Assembly: GCA_026225945.1 (NCBI GenBank)
Contig: JAMJFZ010001089.1
Span: 4,698,501-4,762,500, forward strand
DNA: 64,000 bases
Source: Cricetomys ansorgei
Taxonomy: Eukaryota; Chordata; Mammalia; Rodentia; Nesomyidae
Direction: 5' to 3'
Under the pieces are notes generated by a model, which searched no databases, was not told where the DNA came from, and saw nothing but the letters and a program-made list of their open reading frames with translations. Shown in pieces: positions 57,017-64,000 of this stretch (the stretch's first letter is position 1; every line of letters begins with the position of its first letter). Position numbers and translations under genes: made by a program.

Positions 57017-57917
57017 GGTAGAGAGTAAGGGGCTAGAGGGAACAGATAGATCTTGTTAGGAAAGGGAAATAGAATAGATAATTACGGATGAGTTGGGGGC
57101 AGCCGGAATATGATCGAGTGGAGAAAGAGAGGGGAAGAGAGGGTTGTGGGAGGGAATACAGGGAGAGGGCTAAATTTGGGGGACATTTGAGGGGTGGTAC
57201 AGAAGCTTAATCCAGTTAGAAACTTTCTAAAATATACACACATATGAAGGCAGTCTAAATGAAATTGCCAAATAACAGGGAGATAGAGTCCCAACTGGCC
57301 ATCTCTTGTCACCAAAGTGCCCAGTGCTGGAACAAAGTTGCATCTAGTTGAGCTGTTGACCAAAGGGGTTCCGTGGAAATCCCCAAACAACCCCAGGCTG
57401 TTTCCAAGACTATAAGTGGCTCTCCACAAACTGACAGCAAGGCTCCATTGCTGAAGACAACACCTATACAACTCATTGAAGATGGAGATGCTGATCTGGT
57501 GCCTACCTAGAGCCTTTATAAAGATCCTATGTTCCAGGATCTTTCATATAGAAAATTACCATGCACACTATAAAACGAGAAACACAAACACCAAGTCAGC
57601 CCAGTGCCGTTGTGTACAATGGTGTGCTGTCTGCAAGATATGCTAAGGCAGTGGTGCATAAGGCTTGTGGGAGTAATCAATAACTGATTTGATTTAAGGT
57701 CCACCACAAGAGATGGAACCCATACCTAGCTACTGCTTGGGTAACCAAGAACCTGAGACTAGATAGGCCACAGACCTAGGGTAAAACCAAGTAATACTGG
57801 TCTAAAAACAAGAAAAAAAATGTAGTGATAAAACGACTCCTAATGATATCCTGCTATACCCATAGATCAGGTGCCTTGTTCAGGATCATCAAAGATGCTT
57901 CCTCCTGCAGCAGATGG
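57017..57917 (+). mobile_element. LINE-1 5' segment, inverted relative to its 3' part
   Basis: Sense L1-related sequence: gggggacatttgaggggtgg, tcccaactggccatctcttg, gagatggaacccatacctag, ending gcagcagatgggaacaaa. In the L1 consensus as I remember it, this end directly precedes the point where the neighbouring antisense segment begins, as expected for twin priming. Confidence 0.7.
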
Positions 57918-58018
57918 GAACAAACGCAGAGATCTGCCTCCAGCTTTACTGGGCTCCTGGGTTCCAAACTCAGGTCCACACTCTTGTGTAGCAAGCACTT
58001 TACCCATCTCCCCAGTTC
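57918..58018 (-). repeat. B3-like SINE fragment
   Basis: Antisense words caaactcaggtccacactct and agcaagcactttacccatct. Confidence 0.6.
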
Positions 58019-58019
58019 C

Positions 58020-58500
58020 TGAATTAACTATTGCTTGATGAGGAAACTCTGCAAAGTGGCAAAGGACCCATACCCCTATAGGCATACTTTGGGGGTTTCA
58101 AATTTGCTTAACCTCTCTGTGATGCAGCTCCCTAATTAATAAGTAGTGCCTATTTCATAGGATCTTCATCTAAGTGACTGGGTTCATATGCATGACTTGG
58201 TCACAGAAGTGGCTGGTATGTGGTAGATGCTCTGTGTACCAAGCACCTATTTGCTAGTAGTTGCTGGGTTTGATTTTCCTTAAATAACTTAGACTGACGG
58301 TGCTGTCTTCAGAGAAAACACTATTGGCTTAAACTTTATTCTGAGTTTTACATTCATTTTGGATTGTTATATATAGGACTTTATACCAAGTGTTATATTG
58401 AGGTCCAACCTCAAGAAAAAAGACCTGAGCGTCAGTAGTTAAGCATGGGTCAGCATTGGATATTTACTGTTTTTTGCTGGCTAGAAACTCTTGCTCTGAA
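58020..58500. other. non-genic unique stretch
   Basis: AT-rich unique sequence, no gene recognised. Confidence 0.45.
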
Positions 58501-58502
58501 AT

Positions 58503-58535
58503 AAAACAAAACAAAACAAAACAAAACAAAAAAAA
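58503..58535. repeat. (AAAAC)n pentanucleotide array
   Basis: Six AAAAC units plus an A-run. Confidence 0.9.
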
Positions 58536-58749
58536 ACAAAAGCCTATGAAAATATAGTAGCCAAATGACCGTCATGTGTGGCCCAGGCGCTAAATGGAGC
58601 AATGCAGATTGAGGTGGAGGGTAGATGAGTCTGGCACATATCCTCCAGAGATTCGTCTTCTCAAAGACTCTGCAGGAGCCCGTGAAGACACAGCATCTGC
58701 AAGAGTTAGTGCTCCGTGGGCACGCGACGTGGAGCCAGGAAGAAGTCAA

Positions 58750-59760
58750 ACCGCATCCACATGTGCATTCCAATTACAGGCAAAAGCAGGTAGCCGGGGT
58801 TATGACCTCAGAGGGTGGGATCCATTCCCTGACAGCCGCACAGGCGTCAGGGGCGCCTCTCGGTGTTCCCGCAAGGTCGGCATTATGGAGCGATTTCTCC
58901 TTTACTGCCGTTTCCAGATCATCCCCTTTCCTCTCACACACAAGGTTAATTCACTTCTTGATCACATTATTTCCTCGCCGCACTTTGACAATATAAAAAT
59001 TCTGAGTGGACAGCTCAATCCCTCTTCCATCTCAGATTTGATTGTTATGGTATTGCCTGGCGTCCCTCAGAGGCCTCCAGCAGCCTTGGCCGCTCTTTAT
59101 GACACGTAAATGGCTCGGCTACAATTTCTCCATCTATTCACGAAACGCTGTTAATAACTCATTTCCAAAGAGGCCCTTCTTTATGTCCTGGCATTAAGGA
59201 ATTTTTATTAGGTGCCAGGGTAGGTGATACACAGCCCTAGTAACCAAAGAGTTAATTAATCTGTTGAAATTTATTACCTTTTATACTGCACTCAGTGTGA
59301 CAGTCCCTAAGAGAAACAGACACTGTATTTACAGCCTGGGCTGAAATATTCAGTAATATAGTCTGCATACTGACCTCTTCCATCAGCGCTGCCTTCTGCT
59401 GGAACGTCCATTAATCACGGAAGACGAATTTGTGTAATCCATCTCCTTTCTTATTCTGAGATTCCAATAAATATTGAGATAATAATTTATTGATCACCTC
59501 GCAGTATAAATGTGTGGTAAAAAGCACCCAAGACATTTGCATGGTAATGTATTTTGGAAGTCCTGCATGCACGTTCTGTGGGAATGTAGGGACGAACCGT
59601 GAAGGGATGGGATGAAATGTTTCTCAGGGTGTGAAACATTTCTCCCTGTGTGGTGAGAAAGGAGGAGAAATAACCGTGATCGCTTCAGCCTCCAGCAGGC
59701 AGAAGCGCTGTTTGCGTATATTAGCAACTTTGTTCTTTATCTCCACAATATTTTAGAACG
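58750..59760. promoter_or_regulatory. candidate conserved non-coding element / enhancer block
   Basis: A kilobase without recognisable transposons, with unusually preserved CpG (ggcgcctctcggtgttcccg) and dense transcription-factor-like words. These include ttaattaatc at 59,253-59,262, taatcacgg at 59,411-59,419, bicoid-class gtaatcc near 59,435, and several ATTA cores. Open frames crossing it show no family I recognise. The texture is that of vertebrate developmental enhancers; conservation itself was not measured. Confidence 0.45.
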
Positions 59761-61680
59761 AACCATTTCACTAGCAAAGCCTGAAGTTAGAACCAGCAGG
59801 GACTATGAGGGTGCTCGCCTGTCTTCCTGTGAACACCACTGAAACCTGCGAGGACCACTTTGGACACTCTTTAGGCTGGGATGTGTGTTTCCTAGGACCT
59901 TCCTGAGGAGTGCTTGTTGTTGGCCAGAATCGAAATTCACTCACAGATTTTCATGAGTTCCCATCATTACTCACAACGGTGTTAGTTCCAGAACCTTTCT
60001 AGGACCCTAATAATGTCTACATCAAATGGGAATTGATTTGAAATATTGGCGCTGATTCCGAAGGTTACGAAGCTTTGAGACACCTCCGTGGATCCGGCAC
60101 TCTTATTGGTGAAAACTCTAAAAAGTCTAGACGTGTTTGTAGCTGGATGTTTCGAGCGTGCTTCTGCAGGCCTGGGTCAGGGTAAGCTGAGTGTCAGGCA
60201 TTTCTGAGTCTGCACTCGTTAGAAGTTCCGCCATCCCCAGCACTGCACACTGTGGGTCGCCACCCACTCAGCTCTTCCAGTCCAATTCAATCACGCGCAG
60301 TTAATGTAACCCATTTCGGGGCTCCATCATAATTTATCTCAGTTTTGCGCAGCACTTTATGGCCAGGATAACTCCCGGAATGGATGGATTCTAATGTGCA
60401 GGGTTGGTTTTCTTGTGCTTTCCTGATAAGCTTAACCAGACGGGGAGGTAGCTTGTGATAGCTCGGGAGACCTAGCTTTGATATATGACAGCTTACCACT
60501 CCCGGAATGATTACAAAAATACAAAACAAAACAAACAAACAAACAACAACAAAAAACGCAAAAAGGAAAGAGCTTCTGATGTTCCAAGTCAAGAAGTTAA
60601 AACATATACTTTTGTTAGAGAATAAAGATGTTTTAATTCTGTCACTTAAACTGCTTGGTCAGATATTTTTTAAAAGAAGACAAACCGTTTTGAAATTGTT
60701 TAAAAATTATATAGAATGGCTACAGAATTATATAGAATGGCTATATGGCAACTTTTTAAATGAAAAGTTTTAATTTTTAATGTGTCCTGAAAGTGTTTAT
60801 AATTTCAAAAGAAGTGATATTTTCTCGAATATTTTAGCAGCGAATGCAGCAATTAGCTCACAAGTTTCTTCCATGACACTTCTTTCTGACAAACATTCAA
60901 GTCAATGTCTGTGGAGACAGGGATCAGTTAAGTGCACCCGGAATTTATTCTGCTCTGACACTAGCGATTAAGGGCATGTACCTTATTCTTTGAAGATGGA
61001 CAAAACACGTTTTCTGTATCTTTAGATTTTTTCCAGTCTGGATGATTTTAGCTGCGGACACAGGCATATAAGCAGCTCACAGGGGGCTGTGTGGACATGG
61101 CGAATGGCTTGTGCTGCTTTAGTGATGAGGTTTTGCTGGCCTTGGCAAGAGAGAGCATATAATTGCTGTCATTCCTTTGGCTGTCATTACAGTGAGCATT
61201 AATGGCTGCTCCTTCCTCTGCTCGTATAAAGTTACGTTCTGACTCAAGTTCTCCCTGGTGTTTGGCTAATTGGACTATTCGCTTAAAGTATACTATGTTT
61301 TATTACTTTATCTTTCGTGGTATTTTACATTTTGGAATGTCTGATTCTAATTCCCCTTCCACAGTAGCATAGTTTCAGAGTGGCACAGCCTTGGGAATCC
61401 ATTAAATTTGGCCTTTAAAACACTGCTTTGTTTTTTCCCCCTACACAGCAGCGAAGAGCTGTGGCATTTTCCGACGCCCACAGTGCTTCCTTCCCTCTCT
61501 ATTGTAAAGCACCTTCCTCTTCGCTTCTTGATTTACATCAGTGCAACAGCATTTACGTCTTAAAAAGTCACTATCTGCCAAGTTTTGTACTAGGTCCTGA
61601 ATATATGACGCTGAAGACATGCGTTCATTTCTTAATCTGTTCAAAGTCAAAGCCTGTTACTTTAGACAGAACTAATGATC
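59760..61680. other. repeat-poor upstream flank with second possible CNE (61.0-61.4 kb)
   Basis: Only small A-rich or CAAA runs (60,520-60,555) interrupt unique sequence. The part at 61,090-61,350 (catataattgctgtcattc, gtcattacagtgagcatta, atggctgctcc) looks conserved-element-like. No gene. Confidence 0.35.
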
Positions 61681-61683
61681 ACA

Positions 61684-61800
61684 CAATGGGCAAGATGGCT
61701 CAGTAAGTAAAGGCTCTTGCAAATAAGCCTGGGTACCAGAGTTCAGTCCCTGGAACTCATATGGTGGAAAGAAAGAACCTACTGTTGAAAATGGACCTCT
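61684..61800 (+). repeat. B2-like SINE, 3'-truncated
   Basis: gggcaagatggctcagtaag then gtaaaggctcttgc and agagttcagtccctggaact. Directly followed by another B2. Confidence 0.75.
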
Positions 61801-61985
61801 GGGGCTGGAGGGATGGCTCAGCAGTTCAGAGCACTGGCTGTTCTTCCAGAGGTCCTGAGTTCAATTCCCAGCCACCACATGGTGGCTCGCAACCGGCTAT
61901 AATGGGATCAGATGCCCTCTTCTGGCATGCAGGTGTACATGCAGATAGAACACTCAAATAAAACAAATATATCTTTTTTCAAAAA
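61801..61985 (+). repeat. B2 SINE
   Basis: ggggctggagggatggctca, ttcaattcccagccaccaca and gatgccctcttctggcatgc, then gtgtacatgcagatagaaca. The last phrase is closer to cricetid B2 copies than to mouse copies as I remember them. Confidence 0.9.
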
Positions 61986-62700
61986 AAGCACTAAAAGAAG
62001 AAAATTGTCTTCTGGCATGTGCACACACATACCCTCACATGTGCACACGCACACACACCAGAAGTATCACAAATCATGATTTTAAACAAATTTTCAGCTA
62101 GATCACACTGAGCCTTTAATCTGGAAAGCTGGAAACCAGGAGGTTTGGAAGCCAGCCACTTATCGAGAATTCATCTAGTGGCTATTACTTCTAGAAACAC
62201 TTAAAATGGACTACATTTTCCCACAGTACATGCAGGGATTCCTGTTTTCAGGAACCCTTCAGATACCAAGGGCCACAGACTTGGATTCCATACACATAAT
62301 GGCTCAGTATTTTTGGGAACCCACATCATGTGCTCCTATCCACACCGCAGCTGCTCTGGATGGCTGTAATGTAAGACCTAAAACAGTGGTAATGGTCACT
62401 GTCCCACTTTCTGGATTGGGGAATATAGACAAGGGAACAAAGTCTGGACAAACTTGCTACAGGCTTGCACACGTGGAACCAGCAGATACCGGAGGCCGGC
62501 TGTGTTGCCCGATTGTCATAAGGCCACAAGGCAAATGCTTTCATTTTCTCCCTGTTTTAGTGAGGAGTGAAATGAATTACAAAACATCTAGGCCATTTTG
62601 CTGGGGGATTGAAATGCAGCCACAGGACAGCAAGGTGAGGCTTCTGCACACCTTCCCTGCTCTCCAGGAGACACGGAAGTTGTGCAGTTGATCCACTAAG
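61986..62700. other. non-genic stretch with CA-rich patch
   Basis: A broken CA-rich patch at 62.02-62.06 kb, then sequence carrying a 161-codon plus-strand frame at 62,206-62,691. The frame has no recognisable domain, and I regard it as chance. Confidence 0.4.
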
Positions 62701-62701
62701 A

Positions 62702-63087
62702 ATTAGCCGCGTGTCCTAGCTTGCTTCCCATGGCTAAGATAAACACCAGGGCTGAAGACTTATGTTTCCAGGTCACACTCCATCACTGAGGATAGTCAGG
62801 GCAGGAACTCAAGGCAGGAACCCGGGGGCAGGAACTGAAGCAGAGGTCATGGAGCAGCATTGCTTACTGGTTCTGCTCATGACTTGCCCATCCTGCTTTC
62901 TCATACATCCCAGGACCTCCTGCCCATGGGTGGCACCGCCCACATTGGGGCTGGGCCTTCACACACCAAGCACTAATCCAGAAAATGCTCCCTAGATTTG
63001 CCTACTGGACAAGCTGACAGAGATATTTTCTCAATAGAGGTTCCCTCTTCCCACGGTTCTCCAGTTTGTGTCAAGATGACAAAATCT
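62702..63087 (-). mobile_element. MaLR/ORR-like solo LTR
   Basis: Antisense copy: tgtcctagcttgcttcccat, ggcaggaactcaaggcagga, cacattggggctgggccttc, ending gtttgtgtcaagatgac. Same family layout as 13.4 and 19.6 kb. Confidence 0.65.
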
Positions 63088-63089
63088 AA

Positions 63090-64000
63090 TTACCACATTA
63101 CACTATTATCTATTTCTTGCCCTAATGCTGTTAGCTGAGTCCTTACCCAGGGTCTGCAATACACCTCACATGCATGGAGCGATTTCTAGGCTGCTTGCTG
63201 TAGGTTTCTCTACTGTGCCCATAGTTTGTCTGTTCTTTCCTATTTCCAGAGATTTCTTTGTTGCCATTTAAAAAAAAAAACAAAACAAAACTAAACATGC
63301 ATTGGGTTGCATGGTGAACTTGAATTAAGATAGCAAGGGAAGGTAACTTTATTATAGAAAGGTAGAGACTCAGCATGGTTGTGGGACAACAGAGCTTTCA
63401 CGCAGACACACTACGGTTCTCTTACTCAGAATGCCCTTTCTGTTCTTGACTCCTTCAGTTTGCTTTATTTTTACTGTGGAATTTATCTTGTATGTAAAAG
63501 AACTCATGAAAATTCGTGATCAGTGTGAAGAGTGATAACTTCAAAAGGCCTCTGTCAACAATACTACCCAGGCTAACGGGAAGTATGGCCTTTGATTAAT
63601 TCCTCCTCCGACACTCTTGGGTTTCTGAAGTCTCCCCAGTACTCACCTCTTCTCTGTGGTAATGGGGATGATGGCTTGATGACCACTTTCTTTGTTTTCC
63701 TTAATTATTAAAAATAAACCCATGATGCAGCTTTACCCATTGATATATTTTCTATAACTTACATCGTTCAATGTTATGTTTTGGATACTCATTTACGTAA
63801 GAAGATAGCATTAATTTAATCTGTTCTATTAAACAAACATAGCTCATTATTCTCCCGCTGCAGTATGATGCTGCTGCACTCGTTTCGCAGTTTTCAATCT
63901 GAGGCAATGCTGCTACCACCATGCCCATGCACGTATTCTCATGCCCACTGCAGGAGCTTCCTCAACCGCACACTAAGTTACAAACCCCCAGTCACAGGGT
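63090..64000. other. repeat-poor right edge, possible CNE at 63.5-63.95 kb
   Basis: An A-run at 63,270-63,280, then AT-rich unique sequence with many TTAATT/ATTA cores (ccttaattattaaaaataaa, gcattaatttaatctgttc). No gene is seen before the window ends. Confidence 0.35.

Noticed and set aside
62206..62691. 161-codon plus-strand open frame
   Set aside because: No recognisable domain, no splice or promoter context, next to SINE and LTR sequence. Length is within chance for 64 kb in six frames.

Overview
The window is mammalian nuclear DNA from a muroid rodent. It carries muroid SINEs (B1, B2, B3/B4 and ID types) in both orientations, several LINE-1 generations, MaLR-type LTRs and many long (CA)n arrays, and it contains one split gene with GT-AG introns. 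Some B2 copies have 3' parts that look more cricetid-like (hamster, vole or deer-mouse type) than house-mouse-like. The species call is weak and made by eye.

The only gene I can support is Slc35b3, the Golgi PAPS transporter PAPST2, on the minus strand. Nine coding exons were traced base by base at 43,902-43,702, 40,409-40,288, 30,852-30,698, 29,391-29,284, 26,001-25,904, 23,894-23,802, 23,388-23,277, 21,407-21,338 and 19,380-19,230. They join in frame into 1,110 nt, or 369 codons plus a TAG stop. All eight introns between them obey GT-AG. The promoter is a CpG island at about 48.47-48.99 kb, which should hold a non-coding first exon. The 3' UTR runs left from 19,229, with AATAAA signals on the minus strand near 19.02 and 18.79-18.75 kb.

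Layout. 1-18.7 kb is the intergenic flank downstream of the gene: an old LINE-1, several LTR-like repeats, three small tandem repeats, an inverted pair of hAT-type elements, and a repeat-poor AT-rich block at 5.3-7.6 kb. 18.7-48.9 kb is the Slc35b3 transcription unit. Its largest intron (30.85-40.29 kb) holds a ~280-bp CCAT-type tetranucleotide array and a ~4-kb LINE-1 in antisense to the gene. 49-64 kb is the flank upstream of the gene: an LTR, (TA)n and (CA)n arrays, a LINE-1 at 56.0-57.9 kb whose 5' part is inverted (twin-priming pattern), and repeat-poor stretches at 58.75-59.76, 61.0-61.4 and 63.5-63.95 kb that look like conserved non-coding DNA.

No new multi-gene system is visible. The points most worth a second look are: the start codon of Slc35b3, where 29 in-frame codons upstream resemble the human N-terminal extension but have no ATG; the candidate enhancer block near 59 kb; the inverted pair of hAT-type elements just past the gene's 3' end; the twin-primed LINE-1; and the intronic tandem arrays.
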